Positions 26,470 through 35,409 of a DNA stretch of 64,000 bases are shown piece by piece. Position 1 is the first letter of the stretch, and each line of letters opens with the position of its first letter. Source of the DNA: Chryseobacterium vrystaatense (GTDB taxonomy: Bacteria; Bacteroidota; Bacteroidia; Flavobacteriales; Weeksellaceae); NCBI RefSeq assembly GCF_000737765.1, contig NZ_JPRI01000012.1, forward strand, positions 372,001 through 436,000, given 5' to 3'. Made by a program: the position numbers and the translations under genes. The notes below the pieces were generated by a model. It ran no database searches. It worked only from the letters and a program-made list of their open reading frames with translations, and had not been told where the DNA came from.

Positions 26470-27654
26470 ATGCAAAAAATCCTTATTGTAGAAGACGAAA
26501 AAGCAATCTCGGGAGTATTACACAGTATCCTTTCTGATGAACTTACCGATTACGAATTTGTTATCGCTGAAGATGGCCTTGAAGGCTATAAACAGATAGA
26601 AAAAGAAGATTTCGCATTGGTGATTTCTGATATCAAAATGCCTAAACTTTCAGGAACTGAGCTTTTAAAGCAAAGTATGATGCTAAAACCTGAAAGCACA
26701 TTTGTGATGATCTCAGGTCATGCGGATATTGATTCTGCTGTTTCCTGTTTAAAGGAAGGTGCATATGACTTTATTTCTAAACCTATCGACATCAACAGGC
26801 TGATCACAAGCGTAAAAAATGCTTTAGCTAAAGAAAGTCTGAAAAAGGAAAATAAAAATCTTCAAACTGAAAATAAGACCTTAAAGAGAAAGGTCAACAA
26901 GAAATATCAAATGATTGGTGATTCTCCTGCATTGAAAAAAATTCAGGATATGATCGAAAAAGTAGCTGTTTCTGATGCGAGAGTTTTAATTACAGGACCC
27001 AACGGTGCAGGAAAAGAATTGGTTGCTCATGCTATTCACAATCAAAGTGAGCGTGCAAGAGGTCCAATGATCGAAGTAAACTGTGCTGCTATCCCATCTG
27101 AACTTATTGAATCTGAACTTTTCGGGCATGTAAAAGGTTCTTTTACAGGGGCTATTAAAGACAAACAGGGAAAATTTGAGCAGGCAAACGGAGGTACTAT
27201 CTTTTTGGACGAGATCGGAGATATGAGTCTTATTGCTCAGGCTAAAGTTTTAAGAGCATTGCAGGAAAGCAAAGTTTCTCCCGTGGGAAGCGATAAAGAA
27301 ATAAAAGTTGATGTGAGAGTGATTGCAGCAACGAATAAAAACATGCAGAAGGAGATTGAAGAAGGAAAGTTCAGGGAAGACCTTTACCACAGGCTTTCTG
27401 TGATTGAAATCTACGTTCCGCCATTGGATGACAGAAAAGATGATATCAAATTATTAGTAGACCATTTTTCCGGTATGATTGCCGATGAACATGGTACTGC
27501 TGTGAAAAAATTTGATGATAAAGCGATTGAAGCGCTTAAAGTTCTTTCATGGACTGGAAATATCAGAGAATTGAGAAATGTTGTGGAAAGATTAATTATT
27601 CTTGGTGGAAATACTGTTTCCGAGGAGGATGTTGCAAGTTTTGTAAGGAAATAA
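26470..27654 (+). CDS. NtrC-type sigma-54 response regulator lacking the DNA-binding domain
   Basis: 394 residues. A receiver domain (residues 1-120) has the phosphorylated Asp at 54 in ISDIKMP. The AAA+ activator domain follows: Walker A TGPNGAGKE at 175-183, the sigma-54 contact loop GSFTGA at 223-228 within ELFGHVKGSFTGA, Walker B FLDEIGD, and the arginine-finger region FREDLYHRLSV. The protein ends at DVASFVRK, directly after the AAA+ lid, so the usual Fis-type HTH is absent. Such HTH-less activators are known in flavobacteria and may act from solution or through a partner. The cognate kinase is not adjacent. Confidence 0.92.
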   Translation: MQKILIVEDEKAISGVLHSILSDELTDYEFVIAEDGLEGYKQIEKEDFALVISDIKMPKLSGTELLKQSMMLKPESTFVMISGHADIDSAVSCLKEGAYDFISKPIDINRLITSVKNALAKESLKKENKNLQTENKTLKRKVNKKYQMIGDSPALKKIQDMIEKVAVSDARVLITGPNGAGKELVAHAIHNQSERARGPMIEVNCAAIPSELIESELFGHVKGSFTGAIKDKQGKFEQANGGTIFLDEIGDMSLIAQAKVLRALQESKVSPVGSDKEIKVDVRVIAATNKNMQKEIEEGKFREDLYHRLSVIEIYVPPLDDRKDDIKLLVDHFSGMIADEHGTAVKKFDDKAIEALKVLSWTGNIRELRNVVERLIILGGNTVSEEDVASFVRK

Positions 27655-27681
27655 TTTAATTGAACATTAAATATATTATAA

Positions 27682-27716
27682 CAATTTGCAGTAGCCTTAC
27701 TGCAAATTTTTTTTTG
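27682..27716 (+). terminator. Terminator of the NtrC-type gene
   Basis: Stem AATTTGCAGTA / TACTGCAAATT around GCCT at 27683-27708, followed by nine T residues. Confidence 0.85.
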
Positions 27717-27759
27717 GACTATTTTTAAATATTAAACTCTATATGAATCATAAAATATT

Positions 27760-29121
27760 ATGAACTTTTTAAACAAAAACTATACGAAAGAATGCCTGAC
27801 TCTGGCTCTTCCTGTGATGCTTACACAGGTGGGGCAGGTTTCGGTGAATTTGTTCGACAATATTATTGTTGGAAAACTTTTAGGTGCGGATGCCCTGGCT
27901 TCCGTTTCATTGGGGAATGCCGTGTTTTTCTCAGTGTTTGTATTGGCACTCGGATTTTCATTTGCAATCCCGCCACTGGTTTCTGAAGCTCAGTCCAAGC
28001 AGGATCACGGAACTATTAATTCTGTATTCAGTCATGGGTTTGTGATTAATATGTCTGTCGGAATTATTTTGATGGGACTTTTACTTTTAGCGATGCCACT
28101 ACTCTATCATTCCGGACAGCCGGCTAAAATCATTCCTAATACGGTAGATTTTCTTGGTATTATGGCGATAAGTATGATCCCTTTCATGGCTTTTCAGACG
28201 CTTCGTGAAGTTTCCGAAGGGCTGTCTTATACGATAGGTGTCACCAAAGCCACAATCATTGCGAATATCATCAATATTGTTCTGAACTATGTCTTTATCA
28301 AAGGACTTTGGATCTTCCCTGAAATGGGCGTAAAAGGATCTGCTTTGGCAACACTGATCTCCAGAATATTTATGGTGGTTTTCCTGTACGTAGTATTGGT
28401 TAAAGAGAAAAAAACAAGACGCTATATCAAAGATTTCTCTCTAAAAATTCAGGTGTTCTCCAAAGCTATGTTTGACAAAATGATAAAACTGGGTCTGCCT
28501 ACAGCTTTACAGATGTTCTTTGAAGTCACTGCTTTTGCAGGTGCAGCATTTATTTGTGGTCTGATCTCAGCCCATGATATTGCCTCTCACCAGATTGCAT
28601 TGAGTATGGCTTCATTTACGTTCAACCTTTGTGTCGGTTTTAGTGTGGCTTCAACAGTCATGATCGGGAAAAAGCTTGGTGAGCAGAACTTTGTTGAATT
28701 AAGAAAGGTCGGGATCAACAACCTGAAAATAGCTTTTATTTTCATGTGTATCTGTGGTCTAGTATTTATTCTTGGAAGAAATATACTTCCTACTTTCTTT
28801 ACTAAAAAAGAAGAAGTAGAAGTGATTATGCTGGCTTCAAAATTAATGATTATCGCCGCTTTATTTCAGCTTTCAGATGGTGTTCAGGTAACGGCTTTAG
28901 GAATGCTGAGAGGTATTCAGGATGTAAAGATCCCGTCGATCTATACTTTTATTGCTTATTGGGTGATTACCATCCCTTTAGGCTATTTCTTATGTGTCAC
29001 TTTAGAAATGGGCGCCTTCGGAATGTGGATTGCTTTAGGATTGGGTCTTACAATCTCTGCTGTTTTCCTCGTAAAACGATTTTTAAATATGTCTGCAAAG
29101 AGAATTAAGCAGAATCCATAA
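27760..29121 (+). CDS. MATE family efflux transporter
   Basis: 453 residues, 12 predicted helices in two similar halves. TLALPVMLTQVGQVSVNLFD and the matching second-half start LGLPTALQMFFEVTAFAGAA are the repeated MATE openings; DNIIVGKLLGADALASVSLG is the typical helix 2 region. These exporters use Na+ or H+ gradients to expel cationic drugs or metabolites through the inner membrane. Ends in a basic tail. Single transcription unit with a strong terminator directly after it. Substrate unknown; NorM-like by general form. Confidence 0.93.
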   Translation: MNFLNKNYTKECLTLALPVMLTQVGQVSVNLFDNIIVGKLLGADALASVSLGNAVFFSVFVLALGFSFAIPPLVSEAQSKQDHGTINSVFSHGFVINMSVGIILMGLLLLAMPLLYHSGQPAKIIPNTVDFLGIMAISMIPFMAFQTLREVSEGLSYTIGVTKATIIANIINIVLNYVFIKGLWIFPEMGVKGSALATLISRIFMVVFLYVVLVKEKKTRRYIKDFSLKIQVFSKAMFDKMIKLGLPTALQMFFEVTAFAGAAFICGLISAHDIASHQIALSMASFTFNLCVGFSVASTVMIGKKLGEQNFVELRKVGINNLKIAFIFMCICGLVFILGRNILPTFFTKKEEVEVIMLASKLMIIAALFQLSDGVQVTALGMLRGIQDVKIPSIYTFIAYWVITIPLGYFLCVTLEMGAFGMWIALGLGLTISAVFLVKRFLNMSAKRIKQNP

Positions 29122-29141
29122 TTAAATAATAAAAATTTGCT

Positions 29142-29182
29142 AAAAAAACTGCGCGAAGTCTAAGACTTCGCGCAGTTTTTTT
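29142..29182 (+). terminator. Terminator of the MATE gene (GCGAAGTC palindrome)
   Basis: Perfect stem AAAACTGCGCGAAGTC / GACTTCGCGCAGTTTT with loop TAA (about 29145-29179), followed by T residues. It shares its core with the hairpin at 30059-30093. Confidence 0.9.
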
Positions 29183-29190
29183 TATTTTTG
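29183..29190 (+). promoter_or_regulatory. -7 element for the GLPGLI gene
   Basis: TATTTTTG, a perfect TAnnTTTG match right after the preceding terminator and 37 nt before the ATG at 29228. No clear -33 TTG. Confidence 0.35.
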
Positions 29191-29227
29191 ACACCCTTAT
29201 TAAACATTAAACAATTTCATTTAAATC

Positions 29228-30055
29228 ATGAAAAAAATTCTATTCCTGCTCGCTTTATATGCAGGTTCATTCTATCAGTCACAGACCAATAGATTTATTT
29301 ATGAGCTTCAGTACCGAAAAGATACTTCAGACGAATACAGAAAAAATCTTATGAATCTTGATATCAGTCCCAAATCAGTCAAGTTTTATGATAAAACGTT
29401 TGCAGATTATGACTCCATCAACAAAAGCGCAAACAGACCTGTTTCAAGATACAGCACAAAAACTGATCAGGTGATTGAGAGAGCGCCGAATTCTTTTAAT
29501 AATAAGTGGTACAGAGATTTTCATGATTACTTTGTTGTAAACACCCATGACGAAATGAAATGGATGCTTCTTCAGGAAACACAGGAATACAATGGCTACA
29601 AACTCCAAAAAGCAACCACAGATTTCGGTGGCAGGACCTGGAATGCATGGTTTTCCAATGATGTGAACATTAAAGAAGGCCCGTATAAATTCAGAGGTCT
29701 TCCCGGCCTGATTTTTATCCTGGAAGATACAGATAAAAACTTCATTTATAAATTAGTGAGCAACAAAAAACTGAACACCGAAGTTGAAACCAAAGATTTT
29801 ATAGAAACCCATTATGGTAAGTCCGCTATCCCGATTTCCAACGAGAAATTCAACAAGTATGTTCAAGACTTTTATGAAAACCCAGCAAGGATATTTTCAG
29901 AAAGTTTAAAAAACGGACAGAAAACGAGCTTTAAGAATGAAAGTGTAGAATCAGTTGAAGAGCTTAACAAAAAGAAAGAAATGCTTCAGAACGGCATAAA
30001 AAGCCGTTACATCTACATTGAAAAGGATAAGGAACCTTCTTTTAAAACTAAGTGA
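29228..30055 (+). CDS. GLPGLI family protein, secreted
   Basis: 275 residues with a Sec signal peptide (KKILFLLALYAGSFYQSQ). The family's defining motif is present as RGLPGLIFILEDTD near residue 157, preceded by GRTWNAWFSNDVNIKEGPYK (the usual W-F...I..GP..F spacing). GLPGLI proteins are common in flavobacteria and Chryseobacterium, often in several copies; function is unknown. It is a small periplasmic or surface-exposed protein without a lipobox or T9SS tail. It has its own terminator downstream. Confidence 0.93.
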   Translation: MKKILFLLALYAGSFYQSQTNRFIYELQYRKDTSDEYRKNLMNLDISPKSVKFYDKTFADYDSINKSANRPVSRYSTKTDQVIERAPNSFNNKWYRDFHDYFVVNTHDEMKWMLLQETQEYNGYKLQKATTDFGGRTWNAWFSNDVNIKEGPYKFRGLPGLIFILEDTDKNFIYKLVSNKKLNTEVETKDFIETHYGKSAIPISNEKFNKYVQDFYENPARIFSESLKNGQKTSFKNESVESVEELNKKKEMLQNGIKSRYIYIEKDKEPSFKTK

Positions 30056-30058
30056 TAA

Positions 30059-30093
30059 AAATTGTGCGAAGTCTCCGACTTCGCACAATTTTT
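30059..30093. terminator. Terminator of the GLPGLI gene (GCGAAGTC palindrome)
   Basis: Perfect stem AAATTGTGCGAAGTC / GACTTCGCACAATTT with loop TCC, then T-rich; it also works toward the convergent GNAT gene. Confidence 0.88.
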
Positions 30094-30150
30094 ATTTCAA
30101 TATAGATACAAGGAATAAGACCGTACATAATTTTTTCATCGTATGCTAGA

Positions 30151-30651
30151 CTAACCAACTCTTTTTCCTAAAATCGTCAAGCTTCTCTCTACCCCATCCA
30201 GAACTGCTACATCGGGAAACATCCCCCAGTCTTCAAACCCGAAATTCCTGAAGAGTTTCAAACTGGCTTCATTATGAGAAAAGATAAATCCAAGAAGTGT
30301 CTGTATTCCCAAGTCCGGAGCACGGTCAATACAATATTCCATGACTTTTTTTCCAAAACCTTTTCCTCTACAGGATTCATCAAGATAAATACTCATTTCA
30401 ACGGTTGCGTTGTAGGCAGGTCTCCCGTAAAATGAAGAAAAACTTACCCATCCTACCGTTTCATCGTCGCTTTCAATGATCCAAAGTGGCCTTGTTTCAG
30501 GATTATGTTCTTCAAACCATTCTTTTCTGCTTTCTACAGAAACATTTTCAGTATCTGCAGTGACCATTCTTGAAGGGATTGTAGAATTATAGATCTCAAC
30601 TATTTTTTCTAAATCTTTCAGGTCAGCATTCCTGAATTTCAATTCTCCCAT
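30151..30651 (-). CDS. GNAT family N-acetyltransferase, phosphinothricin-acetyltransferase-like
   Basis: 166 residues, one GNAT domain. FRNADLKDLEKIVEIYNSTI at the start, SSFYGRPAYNATVEMSIYLD, the acetyl-CoA-binding RGKGFGKK at about residue 100, and LLGFIFSHNEASLKLFRNFG (motif B) are all in place. The overall pattern fits the PAT/Bar-like group, whose members acetylate small amines such as methionine sulfoximine or phosphinothricin; the actual substrate is not known. A perfect -7 element lies upstream. Single gene. Confidence 0.9.
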   Translation of the reverse strand: MGELKFRNADLKDLEKIVEIYNSTIPSRMVTADTENVSVESRKEWFEEHNPETRPLWIIESDDETVGWVSFSSFYGRPAYNATVEMSIYLDESCRGKGFGKKVMEYCIDRAPDLGIQTLLGFIFSHNEASLKLFRNFGFEDWGMFPDVAVLDGVERSLTILGKRVG

Positions 30652-30679
30652 TTTTTTAGATTCCGTTTTTATTTTTGTG

Positions 30680-30687
30680 CAAAAATA
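30680..30687 (-). promoter_or_regulatory. -7 element of the GNAT gene
   Basis: The minus strand reads TATTTTTG, a perfect TAnnTTTG match 28 nt before the ATG at 30651. Confidence 0.4.
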
Positions 30688-30751
30688 AGAAGCATATGAT
30701 TCTTACAGGCATAAATTCATCAATAACTGTAATTTATTGATAAGAGGCCTT

Positions 30752-31318
30752 TCATTTTTCTAAATTCTTTAAAGTCCTGTTCAAGCTCCTCACCGTAATT
30801 CCCAGGTAAGCTGCCATATCTTCTTTTGAAATCTCAATTTTCTGCTGCGCCTGCAGTTCAAGAAGCTGTGTCAGGGTATGTTCCGCTGCGTACAACTGTT
30901 GGTAAGAGGCTCTTCTGGAAGTATTGACAATACGTTCAGAAAATACATCCAGGAGATGATTATTCAGTGAGAGATTGCTTTTGATTAAAGACTTGAAGTA
31001 CGGTATAGCAAAAGCATATACAGTAACATCTGTTACTGCCTCAATACTGCAAAGGCAGGAAATATTCCTGATCAGCTCTATTTCTCCAATGATCTCCCCT
31101 TTTCCAAGGAATTCAACAATATATTCTTTGCCGTTCTCTTCTATGAAAAAACATTTGGTAATACCTTCCCTGATCAACATTACTTTAGAAGGCTTTTCGT
31201 TTTGAGTAAAGATCTTTTCGCCTTTGAAAAATGATTTAATGATAAGATCTTCTTCACGCTCCTGTTTTTCGTAAAGATTTTCTACATAGTTTAAAAATTG
31301 CTGATTGGTCCGTAACAT
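30752..31318 (-). CDS. Crp/Fnr-family transcriptional regulator
   Basis: 188 residues. An N-terminal cyclic-nucleotide-binding beta-barrel (GEKIFTQNEKPSKVMLIREG, then EFLGKGEIIGEIELI near residues 68-82) precedes a short winged helix ending EDMAAYLGITVRSLNRTLKNL, the recognition helix. No Fe-S cysteine pattern. Ligand is unknown; many Bacteroidota members of this group do not bind cAMP. Divergent from the HAD hydrolase at 31396 with a 77 nt shared promoter region, so it may control that gene as well as itself. Confidence 0.9.
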   Translation of the reverse strand: MLRTNQQFLNYVENLYEKQEREEDLIIKSFFKGEKIFTQNEKPSKVMLIREGITKCFFIEENGKEYIVEFLGKGEIIGEIELIRNISCLCSIEAVTDVTVYAFAIPYFKSLIKSNLSLNNHLLDVFSERIVNTSRRASYQQLYAAEHTLTQLLELQAQQKIEISKEDMAAYLGITVRSLNRTLKNLEK

Positions 31319-31395
31319 ATCTTATCCGGGACAAATGTCCTTTTATAATTGAATTTTTATATTGATTTTTGCAACGAGAAAAATACAAAAGTAAA

Positions 31396-32085
31396 ATGAA
31401 TAATCACATAACAACGATCGCCTTTGATGCAGATGATACCCTTTGGATCAATGAGCCTTATTTTCAGGAAGCCGAAAAAGAATTCTGTGTACTTCTTGAA
31501 GACTATTTGCCACAACATTCTGTATCTCAGGAATTATTTAAAACTGAAATGAAGAATCTTCACCTGTATGGTTACGGTGTAAAAGGCTTCATGTTATGTA
31601 TGGTTGAAACGGTAAGCAGAATTTCAAATGGTACCGCATCGATGCAACTGATCAACAGAACTATTGAAATCGGTCAGGAACTGCTGCAAAAACCCATAGA
31701 ATTATTAGATGGCGTTACTGAAACATTAGATACTTTGAAAGGAAAGTACAGACTGGTTGTTGCTACGAAAGGAGATCTTCTCGACCAGGAAAGAAAGCTT
31801 AAGAATTCAGGGCTGCAGGAGTACTTTCACCACATCGAAATTATGAGTGATAAAAAGGAATCTGACTATCAAAAGCTGCTGAAACATCTTGACTGTCAAC
31901 CGGAACACTTTCTGATGCTTGGAAATTCTATAAAGTCAGATATTCTCCCTGTATTGGAAGTCGGCGGTTATGCAGCTCATATTCCATATCATGTTACCTG
32001 GAGCCACGAACAGCATGAGCATCATCTGGAACATGAAAATTTTATGGAGTTAAAAAGTATTGATGAAATATTGAAGTATCTCTAG
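31396..32085 (+). CDS. HAD-superfamily hydrolase
   Basis: 229 residues from ATG 31396; a TTG at 31369 is less likely. Motif I is FDADDTLW with the nucleophile Asp near residue 10; motif II is VVATKGD (Thr in place of Ser/Thr), then the Lys region DKKESDYQKLL and motif IV MLGNSIKSDILPV with acidic residues. A helical cap lies between motifs I and II. It is a phosphoglycolate-phosphatase-like or nucleotidase-like enzyme; the substrate is unknown. Converges on the hypothetical gene at 32087 with only 1 nt between the stops. Confidence 0.9.
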   Translation: MNNHITTIAFDADDTLWINEPYFQEAEKEFCVLLEDYLPQHSVSQELFKTEMKNLHLYGYGVKGFMLCMVETVSRISNGTASMQLINRTIEIGQELLQKPIELLDGVTETLDTLKGKYRLVVATKGDLLDQERKLKNSGLQEYFHHIEIMSDKKESDYQKLLKHLDCQPEHFLMLGNSIKSDILPVLEVGGYAAHIPYHVTWSHEQHEHHLEHENFMELKSIDEILKYL

Positions 32086-32086
32086 A

Positions 32087-32812
32087 TTAATTGCTGCAAA
32101 ACTCAAGATACTGTCTTATCATTTCAGAATGATATTTTTTCTCGAAGTAAGCTAGTTTATTATAATATTCAGGATGCTTTATTTCCGTATAATAATAATA
32201 AGACTCTGCAATAAACTCCACCAGACTTTGTGAAGAAGCCGGATCGTTAAGAATGAGTTGGTCAAATTGGATTAAAAGGGAATCAATTTCCTTTTCGGTC
32301 CATTTTGATTCCTCGGTATCCAGCATGTTAACAAAATCTAAAAGTCCTTTTTCAGGATTTTTAAGGCTTTGAATGCTGTCTTTATATTGTCTTTTAAAAA
32401 CTTTTTCCTTTATATTTTTCTTTTCCCAAAAAATATGCTGGTACAGTTCATCTGCCAGGTATGAATTTGATTCCATACATCCTTGCATCGTAATAATCTT
32501 TTCATTATTTTTCAAATAAGAAGTAATCAGTTTTTCCATAACTTTCAGTTTCCTCCTAAAAGCTATTTTCGCCCCATAAGCTTTACTTACAGCATTTCCG
32601 TTAAGAGCTATATATTCAACTTCTTTATCAGAAGCTTTTTTATTGATCTCTGTGAACAATTTATAAACCTTACTTTCACCTTCTCCATACCCTATAAAAG
32701 ACGATTCAACACGATCACTTTTTGATAATTCTCTATTCAATTTATCAATCTCAGGTGATAATTGCCCAAAACTTAAAACTGGAATAAAAAAAACAATAGA
32801 GGATATTTTCAT
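32087..32812 (-). CDS. Secreted protein of unknown function
   Basis: 241 residues. An N-terminal signal peptide (MKISSIVFFIPVLSFGQ) predicts export. The rest is helical, charged and rich in Glu/Lys/Tyr, without Cys-rich motifs, a T9SS tail or a catalytic signature I can name. The single Cys (MQGCMESN) and the terminal FCSN are isolated. It starts 67 nt downstream of the S9 peptidase stop, beyond a terminator, so it is probably transcribed alone. I do not recognise the family. Confidence 0.7.
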   Translation of the reverse strand: MKISSIVFFIPVLSFGQLSPEIDKLNRELSKSDRVESSFIGYGEGESKVYKLFTEINKKASDKEVEYIALNGNAVSKAYGAKIAFRRKLKVMEKLITSYLKNNEKIITMQGCMESNSYLADELYQHIFWEKKNIKEKVFKRQYKDSIQSLKNPEKGLLDFVNMLDTEESKWTEKEIDSLLIQFDQLILNDPASSQSLVEFIAESYYYYTEIKHPEYYNKLAYFEKKYHSEMIRQYLEFCSN

Positions 32813-32835
32813 GGTGGTTATATATAAAAGAAATT

Positions 32836-32867
32836 AGAAAGCCCGTTTCAACAATGAACGGGCTTTG
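32836..32867 (-). terminator. Terminator of the S9 peptidase gene
   Basis: Stem AAAGCCCGTT / AACGGGCTTT around TCAACAATG at 32838-32866, between the peptidase stop and the next gene. Confidence 0.75.
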
Positions 32868-32879
32868 TGTACAATTATT

Positions 32880-35282
32880 TTATTTCTTCAAACACTTCTC
32901 AAGAAACTGATCCTGTTCCCATAAAAGGTGCAGAATATTTTCTTTAGCTACATAACCATGGGCTTCTTTTGGAAGCAGAACCATTTTTACAGGAGCTCCT
33001 AAATTCTTCAGAGCCTGGAAATACCTTTCCGTCTGTAAAGTAAAAGTCCCCGGGTTATTGTCTGCATCACCATGTACCAAAAGCATTGGTGTCTTCATTT
33101 TGTCGGCATTCATAAACGGAGACATCTTGTTGTAAATCTCCGGAACATCCCAGTAATTTCTCTGTTCGCTCTGGAATCCGAATGGGGTCAGCGTTCTGTT
33201 ATAAGCCCCACTTCTGGCAATTCCGCATGCAAAAAGGTTTGAGTGGGTCAAAAGATTAGCTGTCATAAAAGCACCGTACGAATGTCCTCCTACCGCTACT
33301 TTCTTTTTGTCGATGTAGCCAAGTTGGTCAACAGCATTGATCGCAGCTTCAGCATTGGCTACCAGTTGCGGAATAAAGGTATCATTAGGTTCCGTTTTTC
33401 CTTCTCCGATGATCGGGAATGCAGCATCATCAAGAACCGCATATCCTTTTGTAGTCCAGTATACGAAAGATCCGTAGTATGGGAATGTGAAGTCATTCGG
33501 ATTCTGCGTATTTTGACCCGCTGTATTTTTATCCTTATATTCTGTAGGATACGCCCAGATCAGTAAAGGAAGCTTCTCTTTCTTAGCTTTTCTGTCATAA
33601 TTGGCAGGCAGATAAAGTGTACCGGTTAAAGTCACTCCATCATTTCTTTTGTAGGTAATTACTTCTTTATATACATCTTTAATACTTTCAAACGGATTGG
33701 CAAAGTTGGTTACCGCTTCTGCTTTATTGGATTTTACATTCTTTTTAAAATAGTTTGGATAAAGGCTTGGAGACTGCTGAATCGTTAAAATCTCTCCTTT
33801 TGAAGGGTTCAGAATATCAATGATCTCTTCTTTACCATTCTTTATATTGGAAGTGTAAAGTCTTTTCTTTTTAAGTGATTTCACATCCATTTCATCAATG
33901 AAAGGGTGTTGTCCCCCTTTCGTGAATCCGTCTCCGATAAGGTAAGTCTTTCCTCCTTTCATATCAATGACATATCTTCCGTACTGGTTCTTTGCCATAT
34001 TAAAATTCCCCGGATCACTGTATACATCCTGATAATTTCTGTCATCAAGCACTTTAGACTCTCCATTATTAAGATCTACCAGAAACGATTTTGTATTTCT
34101 TGTATCATACCATCCTTCAGAAACTACAGCATAATGATCATTGGTCCAGTTTACTCCTTCATATCTCTGCTTTGTCTTAAAAAATGATTTGGGCTGCGCA
34201 GCAAAAGGTGCTTCCCATGTAAATATCTCATCCCTGTACTCTGCCGGCTTAGACTGATCACCTCCATCCAAAGCTTCGGCAAACACCAATGTTGCAGGTG
34301 AATCATTTCTCCAGCCCATACTTCTTTTTCCTGCTCTTACAGATGAAAATCCTTTTGGCATTATTTCATTCAAAGGAACGTCATTTACTACTTTTACCGT
34401 ATTTCCTTTTGTATCGTAAACTGTAGCCGTCAGCGGGAATCGATTTAAAGGAACAATATATGAAAACGGTTTTTTGATCACGGTAGTCATTAAATAATTT
34501 CCGTCCGGAGAAAAGCTTAAACCGGAATACATATCCTGATCCTTCACTTTTTTAAGATTTCCACTAAGATCTACGTTATAAATTTCCGAAGCTGTAAGAA
34601 CCTCAAAGTTTTTTTCATCCTGAGGATTCTTTAAAAGATCCTGATAAGTCCTGTTCTGTGAAACTTTACCATCAGCGGTAGAAACAATCGGTCCTGTCGG
34701 AAGATCTTTGCTGGCATCTATAAGAGCAGGTCTGTTCTGAGGAAGAGTCCTGATCAGAAAACTCTGAGAATCGTTGTACCAAACATAAGGCGATCCTAAA
34801 TTGGCATTCAGATTATCAGATGTAATTTTTTTGGCTGCAGCAGTTTCCATATCAACTACCCAAAGCTCTACTCCTTTGGCTGTTGTATTGGTAAATGCCA
34901 GTTTCTTTTCGTCCGGTGAAAATGAAATATAGGTGATTTTAGCATTGTCAGGCAGATTTTTCACCTGAGTTTCATTCTTATCGTTGATCTTTCTTATTTT
35001 CAGATTATTGGAGTAAGTGGCACTGCTGGAAATATTAGTAATAGGGTTGATTCTTAATCCTGCCAATTTCATTTCCTGCTGGTTAAGATCTTCCAGTGTT
35101 TTATAGGTAGGACGGTAGGTAAAAACGACCCAGTCTTTTTTGCTGTTCATCAAAACGCTTGGGGGCCTCTCATAGTCTGCCAGTTTAAGGATTTCTGCAG
35201 ATGGCTTTTGATAGGCTATATTCTCCTGGGCCTCATAGAAATTAAGAAAGGCCAGAAGGCAAATGGTCAGTTTTATCTTCAT
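32880..35282 (-). CDS. S9 family (prolyl-oligopeptidase-type) serine peptidase, secreted
   Basis: 800 residues with a Sec signal peptide (KIKLTICLLAFLNFYEAQ). Residues about 40-520 form a beta-propeller with TolB/DPP-like strands (ISFSPDEKKLAFTN, GLSFSPDGNYLMTT). The alpha/beta-hydrolase domain follows with the nucleophile Ser in GGHSYGAFMTANLL, the Asp in LVHGDADNNPGTF and the His in LPKEAHGYVA. The whole resembles the prolyl-tripeptidyl or glutamyl-endopeptidase-like peptidases of Bacteroidota that digest peptides in the periplasm. Full length, ATG at 35282. No T9SS tail. Confidence 0.93.
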   Translation of the reverse strand: MKIKLTICLLAFLNFYEAQENIAYQKPSAEILKLADYERPPSVLMNSKKDWVVFTYRPTYKTLEDLNQQEMKLAGLRINPITNISSSATYSNNLKIRKINDKNETQVKNLPDNAKITYISFSPDEKKLAFTNTTAKGVELWVVDMETAAAKKITSDNLNANLGSPYVWYNDSQSFLIRTLPQNRPALIDASKDLPTGPIVSTADGKVSQNRTYQDLLKNPQDEKNFEVLTASEIYNVDLSGNLKKVKDQDMYSGLSFSPDGNYLMTTVIKKPFSYIVPLNRFPLTATVYDTKGNTVKVVNDVPLNEIMPKGFSSVRAGKRSMGWRNDSPATLVFAEALDGGDQSKPAEYRDEIFTWEAPFAAQPKSFFKTKQRYEGVNWTNDHYAVVSEGWYDTRNTKSFLVDLNNGESKVLDDRNYQDVYSDPGNFNMAKNQYGRYVIDMKGGKTYLIGDGFTKGGQHPFIDEMDVKSLKKKRLYTSNIKNGKEEIIDILNPSKGEILTIQQSPSLYPNYFKKNVKSNKAEAVTNFANPFESIKDVYKEVITYKRNDGVTLTGTLYLPANYDRKAKKEKLPLLIWAYPTEYKDKNTAGQNTQNPNDFTFPYYGSFVYWTTKGYAVLDDAAFPIIGEGKTEPNDTFIPQLVANAEAAINAVDQLGYIDKKKVAVGGHSYGAFMTANLLTHSNLFACGIARSGAYNRTLTPFGFQSEQRNYWDVPEIYNKMSPFMNADKMKTPMLLVHGDADNNPGTFTLQTERYFQALKNLGAPVKMVLLPKEAHGYVAKENILHLLWEQDQFLEKCLKK

Positions 35283-35352
35283 ATAAAATCGTTTTCTACG
35301 AATGTAGTGATTTTTAAGAAATAAATAAAACCATTAATATTATCCCACTTTA

Positions 35353-35382
35353 TTGTGATTTAAATGAAATTTTCTATATTCG
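35353..35382 (+). promoter_or_regulatory. Promoter of the leader-peptide gene
   Basis: TTG 35353-35355, exactly 19 nt spacer, TATATTCG 35375-35382 (one mismatch to TAnnTTTG), 27 nt before the ATG at 35410. Confidence 0.6.
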
Positions 35383-35409
35383 TTTCATCAAATTAATTCA
35401 ATATTTATT

